Part shown: positions 25,212 through 34,179 of the stretch, in pieces
Position numbering within the stretch: the first letter of the stretch is position 1
Layout: the number at the start of each line of letters is the position of its first letter
From: Methanosarcina sp. MTP4
Lineage (GTDB): Archaea > Halobacteriota > Methanosarcinia > Methanosarcinales > Methanosarcinaceae
Assembly (NCBI RefSeq): GCF_000970045.1
Contig: NZ_CP009505.1
Span: forward strand, 1,178,001 to 1,242,000
Reading direction: 5' to 3'
Length of the DNA stretch: 64,000 nucleotides
Notes under the pieces: model-generated
Told to the model about the DNA's origin: nothing
The model's input: the letters and a program-made list of their open reading frames with translations, nothing else
Databases searched by the model: none
Program-made: the position numbers and the translations under genes

Positions 25212-26249
25212 ATGATCGAAATTCCTGAATTAATAGTGCCTTTTATTCCCTGGATCCGCGGGGTTGTGGGCCTTGCTCTTGTTGGTGCCATTTTCCTGGG
25301 CGCAATGGGTGCGGTCTGGATTGAGCGTAAACTCTCAGCCGACATCCAGTTCAGGTACGGCCCTATGAGAGTCGGCAAGTTCGGGCTCCTGCAGCTCGTG
25401 GCAGACGCTATCAAGCTCTTTACTAAAGAAGACCTGAGGCCGAAGAACGCTGACCGCCTTCTTTTCGACAATGCCCCTATTTTCCTGATGAGCTCGGTTT
25501 TCCTGATGCTTGTTGCAATCCCCGTGGGAGCGGTCTTCATAGGCGGCGTCGAATACCCGCTGGCAGTCACCGAGATGGATATCAGTATCCTTTACATCGA
25601 GGCAATGTCCTCTATTTCGATCTTCGGGATCTTCATGATGTCCTACGGTTCGAACAACAAATATTCCCTCTTGGGAGCCTTCAGGAACTTTGCCCGGATG
25701 GTAGGGTATGAAGTCCCCCTCGGAATTACGGTTATCAGTGTTGCTGTTATGACCGGGTCCCTGAACATTGTGGAAATCGCTCAGGGCCAGGGGCTTGTCT
25801 GGAACATTTTCCTGCAGCCGGTCGGATTTGTTGTTTTCTTTATTGCCCTTATGGCTGATATGGGAAGGCTTCCTTTCGACCAGAACGAGTCTGAAGAAGA
25901 ACTGGTCGCAGGATGGGTTACCGAATACAGCGGAATGCGTTTCGGGCTCGGGTTCTTTGCCGAGTATATCCACATGATCCTGGGTTCTTTCCTTGTGGCG
26001 CTTCTTTTCCTTGGCGGCTGGAACGTGCCGGCTTTTGTTGCAAGCAACCCGGTGCTGGGCCTGATTGCCCCCACAGGTTTCCTGCTTCTTAAAACTGCCC
26101 TTGTCCTGTGTACTATCGTCATGATGAGATGGGCTGTTCCGAGATACAGGATCGACCAGGTGGTAGACCTTAGCTGGAAAAGACTGCTGCCCCTATCCCT
26201 TCTGAACCTTGTTTGGGCAGTGGGCCTTGGGCTCTATCTGGGAGTGTGA
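25212..26249 (+). CDS. fpoH: F420H2 dehydrogenase subunit FpoH
   Basis: A 345-residue NuoH-type membrane subunit with about eight helices that links the peripheral arm to the proton-pumping arm. Conserved loops include WIERKLSADIQFRYGPMRVG, ADAIKLFTKEDLRP and GRLPFDQNESEEELVAGW; the last lines the quinone-type entry site. ATG 25212 is set by AGGTGATT. An in-frame GTG nine bases earlier overlaps the fpoD stop and is less likely. Confidence 0.97.
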   Translation: MIEIPELIVPFIPWIRGVVGLALVGAIFLGAMGAVWIERKLSADIQFRYGPMRVGKFGLLQLVADAIKLFTKEDLRPKNADRLLFDNAPIFLMSSVFLMLVAIPVGAVFIGGVEYPLAVTEMDISILYIEAMSSISIFGIFMMSYGSNNKYSLLGAFRNFARMVGYEVPLGITVISVAVMTGSLNIVEIAQGQGLVWNIFLQPVGFVVFFIALMADMGRLPFDQNESEEELVAGWVTEYSGMRFGLGFFAEYIHMILGSFLVALLFLGGWNVPAFVASNPVLGLIAPTGFLLLKTALVLCTIVMMRWAVPRYRIDQVVDLSWKRLLPLSLLNLVWAVGLGLYLGV

Positions 26250-26253
26250 AAGC

Positions 26254-26664
26254 ATGGTTCTTAAAAATATCAAATATGCGCTAAAAAACATCCCTAAAAA
26301 ACGCGTAACCAGGCTGTGCCCCGAAGTGGAAAGCCCGCTTTCTGACAGGTTCAGGGGGCTCCAGATCCTCGATAAAAGCAAATGCATTGGCTGTGGGATC
26401 TGTGCCAACACCTGTCCGAACAACGCAATAAGGATCGTAAAAGCTCCTATTGCACCGGGCAGTGGAAAACAGCGCTGGTTCCCGGAAATTGATATCGGTC
26501 ACTGCCTCTTCTGTGGGCTTTGCATTGACCAGTGCCCGAAAGGTGCCCTTTCCAGCGGGAAGGAATATTGTAAGGGCGTTGTCAAGTGGACTCACAAAGA
26601 CATGCTCATGACCCCTGCCAAACTTGCCAGGGAAGTCGACATTGCGGAAGGTGATGAGAGATGA
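26254..26664 (+). CDS. fpoI: F420H2 dehydrogenase subunit FpoI
   Basis: A 136-residue NuoI-type ferredoxin subunit with two [4Fe-4S] motifs, CIGCGICANTCP and CLFCGLCIDQCP. These carry electrons from the input module towards FpoB. The ATG at 26254 lies four bases after the fpoH stop. An upstream ATG (26209) inside fpoH is not used. The input subunit FpoF is not in this window, which is usual for Methanosarcina, where it is encoded elsewhere. Confidence 0.96.
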   Translation: MVLKNIKYALKNIPKKRVTRLCPEVESPLSDRFRGLQILDKSKCIGCGICANTCPNNAIRIVKAPIAPGSGKQRWFPEIDIGHCLFCGLCIDQCPKGALSSGKEYCKGVVKWTHKDMLMTPAKLAREVDIAEGDER

Positions 26665-26951
26665 TCGGACTTGAAACGATCGGAGCCTTTGTTGAAATGG
26701 CCGCCTTCGGGCTTTTTTCTGTAATCACGGTCTTCTTCGCAATCTTTGTGGTTATCACAAAGGATGTTGTGAGAGCCGGGCTTGCCCTTATCATGTGCAT
26801 GTTCGGTGTGGCAGCGCTCTATCTCCTCTTGAACGCCCAGTTCCTCGGAGTTGTCCAGGTGCTGGTCTATATCGGAGCTATCGGGGTGTTGATCCTCTTT
26901 GCCGTGATGCTTACCAAGCGTGAACTCGGAGGTGCTTCCAATGCAGATTAA
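26661..26951 (+). CDS. fpoJ: F420H2 dehydrogenase subunit FpoJ, N-terminal half
   Basis: A 96-residue protein with three hydrophobic helices, matching the first part of NuoJ, including the conserved helix QVLVYIGAIGVLILFAVML. The single NuoJ of bacteria is encoded as two consecutive genes here. It overlaps fpoI by four bases (ATGA) and the next gene by eleven. Confidence 0.93.
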   Translation: MIGLETIGAFVEMAAFGLFSVITVFFAIFVVITKDVVRAGLALIMCMFGVAALYLLLNAQFLGVVQVLVYIGAIGVLILFAVMLTKRELGGASNAD

Positions 26952-27192
26952 CCGGCCCGCAGCCCTTTTAGTGGTCCTGCTCTTCCTGGCCGTTGTGGTC
27001 CTGGGAACTTTCGGGACTTCCTGGAACACCGTGTCCGAACTGCCTGAAAACCCGGCTGATCCGAGTAACGTTGAAGGCCTGGGGATGCTGATCTTTACCC
27101 AATATGTAATTCCCTTCGAGATCATGTCAATCGTCCTGTTAGCCTCCCTGATAGGGGCAATCTATATGGCAAAAGGAGAGGGCAGCAAATGA
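26941..27192 (+). CDS. fpoJ: F420H2 dehydrogenase subunit FpoJ, C-terminal half
   Basis: An 83-residue protein with a helix at each end, matching the second half of NuoJ. It includes [27 protein letters not shown], described here in two pieces: [12 protein letters not shown], then a Leu/Ala/Ile-rich helix. ATG 26941 is chosen because the Gln-Ile-Asn-Arg-Pro start leads directly into the first helix and the gene then overlaps the stop of its partner. An ATG at 26920 lies inside the partner. Confidence 0.92.
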   Translation: MQINRPAALLVVLLFLAVVVLGTFGTSWNTVSELPENPADPSNVEGLGMLIFTQYVIPFEIMSIVLLASLIGAIYMAKGEGSK

Positions 27193-27491
27193 TTCCCTTA
27201 AACTTTTACCTTGGCCTTGCAGCCCTGCTTTTCTCTATCGGGCTCTATGGCGTAATGACGCATAAAAGCGGTATCAGGCTGATCATGTGCATCGAACTCA
27301 TGCTCAACTCCGCAAACCTGAACCTGGTAGCTTTCTCAAGCTACACGGATACCCTGAACGGACAGGTCTTTGCCCTGTTTTCCATTGCTCTCGCAGCCGC
27401 AGAGGCAGCGATCGGGTTTGCGATCTTCATGGCAATCTACAGGATGCATGACAGGATCAACCTTGACGAACTTAACCTTCTGAGGTGGTAA
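27189..27491 (+). CDS. fpoK: F420H2 dehydrogenase subunit FpoK
   Basis: A 100-residue NuoK-type subunit with three helices. It carries the conserved acidic residues of the proton path in [20 protein letters not shown] and in the next helix [12 protein letters not shown]. The start overlaps the stop of the previous gene by four bases (ATGA). Confidence 0.96.
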   Translation: MIPLNFYLGLAALLFSIGLYGVMTHKSGIRLIMCIELMLNSANLNLVAFSSYTDTLNGQVFALFSIALAAAEAAIGFAIFMAIYRMHDRINLDELNLLRW

Positions 27492-27493
27492 AA

Positions 27494-29503
27494 ATGGCAC
27501 TGGAAGAACTTGCATTTTTAATCCCCGTGCTTCCGGCACTTGCGTTTGTAATCACCTTCTTCTTCGGGAAGAAGTTGCCCTCGGGAGGAGCAATCATCCC
27601 GATAGCAGCCATTGCCGCCTCCTTTGTAATCTCTTTCATGATTACTCTCGGCCTGCTGGCAAACCCGGAAGAGGTTGTCAGCCAGTCCGTTTCGTGGTTC
27701 GCAGTGCTAAACCTGGGAGTATTAATTGACCCCCTGGCTGCAGTCATGCTCTGCATGGTCTCCTTTGTGAGCCTGCTTATCCACATCTATGCAGTGGGCT
27801 ACATGTCCCATGACCCCGCAAAACCCAGGTACTTTGCAGAAACCGCCCTTTTCACCGCGGCAATGCTGTCCCTGGTCCTTTCGGACAACATCCTGCAGCT
27901 TTTCGTTTCCTGGGAACTTGTGGGGCTTTGTTCCTATCTCCTGATCGGGTTCTGGTTTGCAAAACCCTCGGCAGCATCCGCAGCCAAGAAAGCCTTCCTG
28001 ACAACCAGGATCGGAGATGTGATGTTCCTTACGGGAATTATCGTGCTCACCGCCGACCTTATGAAGCTTGCAGGCGGGTTCACGGAAGGCGTATACCTGC
28101 TCCGCTTTGACGAGATCTTCAGCTATATCCCGGAACTCTCGGCTATGCAGGCAAACTTCCTCGGCTTTGAAGTGAGCCACCTTACTATTATTACTCTGCT
28201 CTTCTTCGGAGGCGCAGTAGGAAAATCCGGGCAGTTCCCGCTCCATGTGTGGCTGCCTGACGCAATGGAAGGCCCGACAACCGTTTCAGCCCTCATCCAT
28301 GCAGCAACAATGGTTACTGCGGGGGTCTACCTGGTCGCAAGGACCTTCCCGATGTTCATTGCAGCTCCCGACTCTTTGATGGTAGTTGCCTACTTCGGAG
28401 GCTTTACAGCTCTCTTTGCAGCCACCATGGGCATTGTGATGAACGACCTCAAGCGTGTGCTTGCCTTTTCAACCATCAGCCAGCTCGGGTACATGATGCT
28501 GGCCCTGGGTCTGGGAGCAGCCGTCGGGCTTGAAGCAGTGGGCGTGTCCCTCTTCCACCTGATCAACCACGCATTCTTCAAGGCGCTTCTCTTCCTCTGT
28601 GCCGGAAGTGTGATCCACGCAGTGGGCACCCACGACATGAGAGAACTCGGAGGCGTTGCGAAAGTCATGCCGATAACCGCGGCTACAATGACCGCTGCAG
28701 CCCTTTCCCTTGCAGGTTTCGGGATTCCGGGGACTTCAATCGGGACAAGCGGTTTCTTCTCCAAGGACCCGATAATCGAGAACGCTTACCTGCTTGGAGA
28801 ACACAGCGGCAACTGGATTCCCTACATTTTCTCAATCGTTGCAGCGCTCCTGACCGCAGTCTACATCTTCAGGCTGATCTTCATGACCTTTGCAGGAAAG
28901 CCAAGGAGCAACTGCGGGGGGCACGAGTCTCCGTCCGTGATGACCATTCCGCTCAGCATCCTGGCAGTCCTTGCCCTTATCTTCGGTGGACTTACCAGGA
29001 CAGGTTTCATGGAGTTCCTTGAGGAAACCTTTACAAACAGTTTTGTAAATGTGGACATCGGAAGCCTTGCAGGGCTTGGAGGAAACGAAATTGTCCATGC
29101 CGCAGGGCACGAGCCGCTCCTTATCCTCTGGATGCCGGTAATTATTGCCCTTGCAGGCCTCGGGATTTCCTTCGTGCTCTACTACCTCAGGGCAGTGGAC
29201 CTCGGAGCTGTGGCTTCTATGAAGAACCCTGTCTACAAGTTGCTCTACAAGCGCTACTACCAGCACGAGATCTTCACTGAATTCTTCTCAATCGGTGTGG
29301 TCTACGGCATTGTTGCCTTCCTGGGACAGGTAGTTGACGTGATTATTGACAGCATTGTGGAAGCAATCGGAATCGTCACAGTCGCAGCAGCCGATGCACT
29401 CAGGCGGGTGCAGACAGGGGTCGTGCAGACCTATGCAACCGTCGTGATCGCGGGTGTGGGCCTGTTGATAATACTTGTTAAGTTGATAATGGAGGTGCTC
29501 TAA
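27494..29503 (+). CDS. fpoL: F420H2 dehydrogenase subunit FpoL
   Basis: A 669-residue NuoL-type antiporter-like proton pump with about 16 helices. Landmarks are SWELVGLCSYLLIGFW (pump-linked Glu), GKSGQFPLHVWLPDAMEGPT with the key lysine, the histidine-bearing HAATMVTAGVYL, and HAFFKALLFLCAGSVIHA. After the core, the protein has the long lateral C-terminal helix that runs along the membrane arm. ATG 27494 is preceded by GAGGTGG. Its last base is shared with the fpoM start. Confidence 0.97.
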   Translation: MALEELAFLIPVLPALAFVITFFFGKKLPSGGAIIPIAAIAASFVISFMITLGLLANPEEVVSQSVSWFAVLNLGVLIDPLAAVMLCMVSFVSLLIHIYAVGYMSHDPAKPRYFAETALFTAAMLSLVLSDNILQLFVSWELVGLCSYLLIGFWFAKPSAASAAKKAFLTTRIGDVMFLTGIIVLTADLMKLAGGFTEGVYLLRFDEIFSYIPELSAMQANFLGFEVSHLTIITLLFFGGAVGKSGQFPLHVWLPDAMEGPTTVSALIHAATMVTAGVYLVARTFPMFIAAPDSLMVVAYFGGFTALFAATMGIVMNDLKRVLAFSTISQLGYMMLALGLGAAVGLEAVGVSLFHLINHAFFKALLFLCAGSVIHAVGTHDMRELGGVAKVMPITAATMTAAALSLAGFGIPGTSIGTSGFFSKDPIIENAYLLGEHSGNWIPYIFSIVAALLTAVYIFRLIFMTFAGKPRSNCGGHESPSVMTIPLSILAVLALIFGGLTRTGFMEFLEETFTNSFVNVDIGSLAGLGGNEIVHAAGHEPLLILWMPVIIALAGLGISFVLYYLRAVDLGAVASMKNPVYKLLYKRYYQHEIFTEFFSIGVVYGIVAFLGQVVDVIIDSIVEAIGIVTVAAADALRRVQTGVVQTYATVVIAGVGLLIILVKLIMEVL

Positions 29504-30990
29504 TGCTGCCGGTAGCATCGTTGCTGATTCTGGTGCCGCTGATTTTTGCAGCAGTGACCTTTTTCACAAAAACGAAAGAACAGGCTGCAGGAATGGGCCT
29601 GCTCGGTTCGCTTGTAACGCTTGGAATCACCCTCTACGCCTACATGAACTTTGACAGCAGCACGGCTGCCATGCAGTTCTTTGAGTCGATGGAGTGGATT
29701 CCTTCCCTAGGGATCAGTTACACCGTGGGGATTGACGGCATTTCCATGCCCCTGATCCTCCTGAACGCGATAGTAATTCCGCTGCTTGTTGTTTATTCCT
29801 GGAGCGAGGACAGAGAAGCCCCTAACAGGTTCTACGGCCTGATCCTTGCCATGCAGGCAGCAGTTATAGGGGTCTTCGTGTCCCTTGACTTCTTCATGTT
29901 CTACATCTTCTGGGAACTCACCCTGATCCCCCTCTTCTTCATGGTGAACATCTGGGGAGGAGAAAAGCGAGCCCATGCGTCCTACAAGTTTTTCATTTAC
30001 ACGCATGTCGCTTCCCTGGTGATGCTCCTCGGGATCTTCGGGATCTTCTATGCCTCCTGGCAGCAGACCGGGGTGCCCACCTTTGACATCAGGGAACTGA
30101 TCTCTCAGTACCAGTTCTTTGAGTCCGGAATGCTGAAAGACGCCATTTTCCTGGCGCTTCTCTTCGGGTTCCTGGCAAAAATCCCATCCTTCCCCTTCCA
30201 CTCCTGGCTTCCGGATGCCTATTCCGAAGCCCCCACCGCAGGCAGCGTGCTCTTCGTCCTGCTCAAGATCGGAGGGTACGGGCTCTTCAGGATCATACTC
30301 CCCATGCTCCCTAACGCAGGCAGCCCTGACCTGTTCATTGTTCTGATGGGCTTGCTCGGGTCGGTCAGTATCCTTTACGGAGCTCTCCTGGCGCTCAGGC
30401 AAAAGGACCTCAAGCGTATGATCGCCTACTCCAGTGTGAGCCACATGGGGTACGTGACCCTCGGTGCTGCAGGCCTGGTTGCCCTTTCAGTCTCAGGCGC
30501 AATGTTCCAGCAGTTCTCTCACGGGCTGATTATGGCAATCCTGTTTATGTCGGCAGGCGCCATCCACAGCAGTGCAGGGACGAGGATTATAAACGACCTT
30601 GGCGGGCTTGCCCAGAAGATGCCAAAGCTGACAGTCATCATGATGCTTGCTTTCATGGCTTCGCTTGGTCTTCCCGGGCTGACCGGCTTCATTGCCGAGT
30701 TCCTGGTGCTGACCTTCACTTTCGCGAACCTGCCTGGCTTTGTGGTGATAGCTCTCCTGGCAATCGTGATTACCGCTGGCTACCACCTCTGGGCAATGCA
30801 GAGGGCAATGTTCGGTGTGTATAATGAGAAGCTCGGGGACGTGAAAGACATTAACTCCCTCCAGGTCTTTTCCATGGCAATAATTGCCCTCCTGGTGCTC
30901 TACTTCGGTCTGCACCCGAATCCGGTGCTTGATATGATGATTACTAATTCGGAAGCAATAGTCAGCCTGGCGGCTGGAGCGGGGGTGTGA
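29503..30990 (+). CDS. fpoM: F420H2 dehydrogenase subunit FpoM
   Basis: A 495-residue NuoM-type antiporter-like subunit with about 14 helices. Landmarks are FYIFWELTLIPLFFMVNIWG, GFLAKIPSFPFHSWLPDAYS, EAPTAGSVLFVLLKIGGYGL and RMIAYSSVSHMGYVTLG, which include the lysine and glutamate residues of the proton channel. It is translationally coupled to fpoL (TAATG overlap). Confidence 0.97.
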   Translation: MLPVASLLILVPLIFAAVTFFTKTKEQAAGMGLLGSLVTLGITLYAYMNFDSSTAAMQFFESMEWIPSLGISYTVGIDGISMPLILLNAIVIPLLVVYSWSEDREAPNRFYGLILAMQAAVIGVFVSLDFFMFYIFWELTLIPLFFMVNIWGGEKRAHASYKFFIYTHVASLVMLLGIFGIFYASWQQTGVPTFDIRELISQYQFFESGMLKDAIFLALLFGFLAKIPSFPFHSWLPDAYSEAPTAGSVLFVLLKIGGYGLFRIILPMLPNAGSPDLFIVLMGLLGSVSILYGALLALRQKDLKRMIAYSSVSHMGYVTLGAAGLVALSVSGAMFQQFSHGLIMAILFMSAGAIHSSAGTRIINDLGGLAQKMPKLTVIMMLAFMASLGLPGLTGFIAEFLVLTFTFANLPGFVVIALLAIVITAGYHLWAMQRAMFGVYNEKLGDVKDINSLQVFSMAIIALLVLYFGLHPNPVLDMMITNSEAIVSLAAGAGV

Positions 30991-30993
30991 AAA

Positions 30994-32439
30994 ATGGTAG
31001 ACCTTATGTTACTTGCACCTGAAATCGCAATCGCGGTTACCGGCCTCTTTGTCCTGGTCACGGGGATTTTCATGTCCCCCCAGGCAAAGAACATGCTCGG
31101 CTACCTGGCAACCTTCGGGGTCCTGGCTGCTCTCGGCCTGACGGTCGCAAGCTTCGGGACCGAAGCGGTGATGTTCTCGGGAACGGTCAGTATCGATGCC
31201 CTTTCCCAGTTCTTCAAGCTGGTCTTCCTGGCAGTCGCCCTGCTGGTCTCGGTAGCTGCCATAAAGTATAATGAGGACAGCGACCACACCGAAGAGTTCT
31301 ATGCCCTGGTGCTCTTTGCAACCTTTGGCATGATGTTCGTGGCTTCAGCCAATGACCTGATCGTGCTCTTCTGCGCCTTCGAACTTGCAAGTCTCGCAAC
31401 CTACGCCCTTGCAGGCTATGAGAAGCAGAACCCGAGGTCCCTTGAAGCCTCCATGAAGTACTTCGTGATTGGCTCGGTCTCGGCTGCCCTGATGCTCTTC
31501 GGGCTTACCTACGTCTACGGAGCAACCGGCACGACCAGCATCCCCCTGATCGCTGCAAACTGCGGCCTTCTCGTGGACAACCCGATCGGGCTTGTGGCAG
31601 TGGTCCTGCTGATTGCAGGGTTCGGTTTCAAGATGGCTCTTGTCCCCTTCCACATGTGGGCTCCGGATACCTACCAGGGTTCCCCCTCGGTTGTGTCTGC
31701 CCTCCTTGCGGCAGGGTCCAAGAAGATGGGCTTCGTGGCAGCTTTCAGGGTTTTCATCGTAGCCCTGGCAGCCCTCCAGCCTGACTGGCAGCTAGCCTTT
31801 ACGATCCTGGCTGTTGTCACCATGACCTTCGGAAACGTGGTCGCAGTGTCTCAGACCAGTGTCAAGCGCATGCTCGCCTACTCTTCCCTTGCCCAGGCAG
31901 GGTACATCGCAATGGCTTTCGTGGTCATGACCCCGATGGCTCTTGCAGGCGGTATCCTCTATGCTCTTGCCCACGCCTTCATGAAGGCAGGCGCATTCAT
32001 AGCAGCAGGGGCCGTTGTCTGGATGGTGACCTCCGAAAAGAAAGGCAACCTGGAAGTCCCCGACCACCTGGATAGCTTCAAGGGCCTTGGCAAGAGAATG
32101 CCAATCGCTGCCTTTGCAATGATGGTCTTCGTCTTCGCCCTTGCAGGAATCCCGCCAACCGCGGGCTTCATGGCCAAGTTCGTGCTCTTCTCCTCGACCA
32201 TCCAGGCAGGCATGACCTGGCTGGCTGTAATCGCCATCCTGAACAGTGCCCTTTCCCTGTTCTACTACGCACGGCTCGTGAAGTACATGTACTTCCTGCC
32301 CCCCGAAGGCGAGAAGATCGGAACTCCCTTCCCGTATGCCCTCGCTCTCCTGCTCGCAGTGGCAGGCGTACTGGTAATCGGAATCTGGCCCGAACCCTTC
32401 GTGCAGTGGGCAATGGAAGCAGCAAGTGTACTGGTCTAA
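30994..32439 (+). CDS. fpoN: F420H2 dehydrogenase subunit FpoN
   Basis: A 481-residue NuoN-type antiporter-like subunit next to FpoK in the membrane arm. Conserved stretches are FCAFELASLATYALAGYEKQ, GFKMALVPFHMWAPDTYQGS, PSVVSALLAAGSKKMGF and RMLAYSSLAQAGYIAM. It starts three bases after the fpoM stop. Confidence 0.97.
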   Translation: MVDLMLLAPEIAIAVTGLFVLVTGIFMSPQAKNMLGYLATFGVLAALGLTVASFGTEAVMFSGTVSIDALSQFFKLVFLAVALLVSVAAIKYNEDSDHTEEFYALVLFATFGMMFVASANDLIVLFCAFELASLATYALAGYEKQNPRSLEASMKYFVIGSVSAALMLFGLTYVYGATGTTSIPLIAANCGLLVDNPIGLVAVVLLIAGFGFKMALVPFHMWAPDTYQGSPSVVSALLAAGSKKMGFVAAFRVFIVALAALQPDWQLAFTILAVVTMTFGNVVAVSQTSVKRMLAYSSLAQAGYIAMAFVVMTPMALAGGILYALAHAFMKAGAFIAAGAVVWMVTSEKKGNLEVPDHLDSFKGLGKRMPIAAFAMMVFVFALAGIPPTAGFMAKFVLFSSTIQAGMTWLAVIAILNSALSLFYYARLVKYMYFLPPEGEKIGTPFPYALALLLAVAGVLVIGIWPEPFVQWAMEAASVLV

Positions 32440-32460
32440 GGAAAATAAGGAGGAAAAGAT

Positions 32461-32823
32461 ATGGCAGACTGTGATCTATGCGGACGCGGAATCCCCACCG
32501 TTAACCCGGTGCGGGTTTTCCGCCCCCTCCTCAAATTCGCCTACCCCGAAGGAGTCTGGACAGGCCTCTGCGAGAACTGTCTCGAATCCGCCGACAAAAC
32601 CCGCGTAAAAGTGGAAAAAGAAGAACTTGCAGGTACCCCCGGCAAATGTAAACTCTGCGGGACAAAAACCGACCTCTACCCCGTGGAACTGCATATCCCC
32701 AACTTCTCAAAAGGTGTCATGACTGAAAATGCCATGCTCTGCAAGAAGTGCCTGGATGCAGCCGGTGAAAGCTACGTCAAGTTCAAAAGAGAACAGGCGG
32801 AACACGGGCACGGGCATCATTAA
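32461..32823 (+). CDS. fpoO: F420H2 dehydrogenase subunit FpoO
   Basis: A 120-residue protein specific to Methanosarcina-type Fpo with no bacterial complex I counterpart. It has four Cys pairs: CDLC at residues 4-7, CENC near 39, CKLC near 62 and CKKC near 99. It ends in a His-rich tail (HGHGHH). The Cys pattern suggests an iron-sulfur or zinc site; its role in the complex is not established. AAGGAGGAAAAG gives a strong ribosome binding site. It closes the operon and is followed by a terminator. A broken second copy lies at 39352-39711 and an 80-bp piece at 33791-33870. Confidence 0.95.
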   Translation: MADCDLCGRGIPTVNPVRVFRPLLKFAYPEGVWTGLCENCLESADKTRVKVEKEELAGTPGKCKLCGTKTDLYPVELHIPNFSKGVMTENAMLCKKCLDAAGESYVKFKREQAEHGHGHH

Positions 32824-32834
32824 GTGAGGTTGAA

Positions 32835-32866
32835 GCTGCTTTTTAAAGCGGCTTTTTTCTTTTTTT
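32835..32866 (+). terminator. fpo operon terminator
   Basis: An 8-bp stem GCTGCTTT/AAAGCGGC (one G-T pair) with a two-base loop at 32835-32852 is followed by a long T-rich run. The loop is short, so the inner pairs probably open. A copy of this structure follows the second fpoO. Confidence 0.7.
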
Positions 32867-33086
32867 GCTGGTGCTGGTAGTTCTTTATCTCCTTCACCGG
32901 TTTCTTTTTTGCATAACTCTCAAATTGCTTAAAACCATTTGCCAAGTTTTTGTTGGTTTTTGGCTCCAATCAAAAGTGAATATAGTCAGGAACGCAATGT
33001 TTGTAACTACTCATTTTAGGTTTTTTAACCCTTAAAATTCTTTTTAGAGTTAGTTAATGACTATTTTGGCTCTTACGTATATTAAC

Positions 33087-33641
33087 CTATTCGGTTTTTT
33101 CAATTTTTTTTGCTCCGCAAATTGAACATTTCAAATATTTAATTTTTCCAAAAATCGGTGTTTTTGCATCCCACCAATCAATAATTATATCTTTTTCTTG
33201 CGTTATGTACCAATTATGATATTCATCAAGGTCATATTTTCTTGTGCTAAATAAACATCTGAATAATTTGATAATATTTGGTATAATGAAAAAAAGAATA
33301 TAGAAACAAAAAAGAAATAAAAATAAACTATATGGAAAGGTTAATATAAATCTAAAAATTGAACATTCAAGGTTTTGCGAGTCAGTACATTGTAACAAAA
33401 TTACAAAAATTGAAATCGCAATAGTAAATATTATAAGATGTGTGATGCTAATAATACCATCTTTGATATCCAATGACATGCTTTCTCGTATTGTTTTAAC
33501 ATGGGTTTCAAGTTTGGTATGATAATCTTCAGGATTTTGATTATGTTTAATAATATCATTTTTTATTTTACAAATTTTTCTTTCAGCCACCCGACTTGCA
33601 ATATTCCTAAATAACGGTGGCACTTCAACTTTACATATCAT
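33087..33641 (-). CDS. Hypothetical membrane protein with C-terminal CxxC
   Basis: A 184-residue, A/T-rich, Lys/Ile-rich protein. It has a charged N-terminal half, two long hydrophobic helices (about residues 64-85 and 99-122) and a cytoplasmic tail ending with KYLKCSICGAKK, a single CxxC. No family was recognised. Base composition differs sharply from the fpo genes next to it. It is the first gene of the island between the two fpoO copies and points towards fpo. Confidence 0.55.
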   Translation of the reverse strand: MICKVEVPPLFRNIASRVAERKICKIKNDIIKHNQNPEDYHTKLETHVKTIRESMSLDIKDGIISITHLIIFTIAISIFVILLQCTDSQNLECSIFRFILTFPYSLFLFLFCFYILFFIIPNIIKLFRCLFSTRKYDLDEYHNWYITQEKDIIIDWWDAKTPIFGKIKYLKCSICGAKKIEKTE

Positions 33642-34179
33642 AAGTGGTTTCAGATTGTAACCTTCTTTATTTTATTAAATGTTATTAACCAATTTTGACA
33701 TTCAAAAGTAATAAAATTTTCCAAATTCTTGCCACTAAATAAGCTGGCATATTTTCTTATTTGATCTCTTGATTTTTAGGATCGAGCGTTCTCTGTGAGA
33801 ACTGTCTCGAATCCGCCGACAAAACCCGCGTAAAAGTGGAAAAAGGAGAACTTGAAGGCACTCCCGGCAATAAGGAATTTTTATCTTATTGAAAGTAATT
33901 GTCTGACTGTTTGTCCAGGGTGGATAGTAGCACATAATTTGATTTTTATAACTCTTTTTAATTAATCATCTGATTTTTTAAAAAATTATTTATGTATATT
34001 TGTTATAATGTGGGAGAGTCGGAAGTTCCAGTTGATGTCTATTTTGACTCCCACAAAAGTGATAAATTGCTTAAATTTCAGCGCATGATTCTACATCAAG
34101 AGGCATCTATGCGCCTGAGAATACGGAACCTGATTAAAATTAGTTTAGATATTATTTTATTATTTTTGGAGGTTTTTAA
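33642..34179. other. A/T-rich spacer holding an fpoO scrap and the metallophosphoesterase leader
   Basis: Apart from the 80-bp fpoO fragment listed separately, this stretch holds no convincing gene. The 63-codon frame at 33992-34183 has no ribosome binding site and is probably leader sequence for the gene at 34180. Confidence 0.45.
33791..33870 (+). pseudogene. 80-bp fragment of fpoO
   Basis: Nearly identical to fpoO bases 32567-32646, covering the codons for the second Cys pair and the KVEKEEL stretch. It is flanked on both sides by unrelated A/T-rich DNA. It has no start or end of its own, so it is a dead copy left by recombination. Confidence 0.85.
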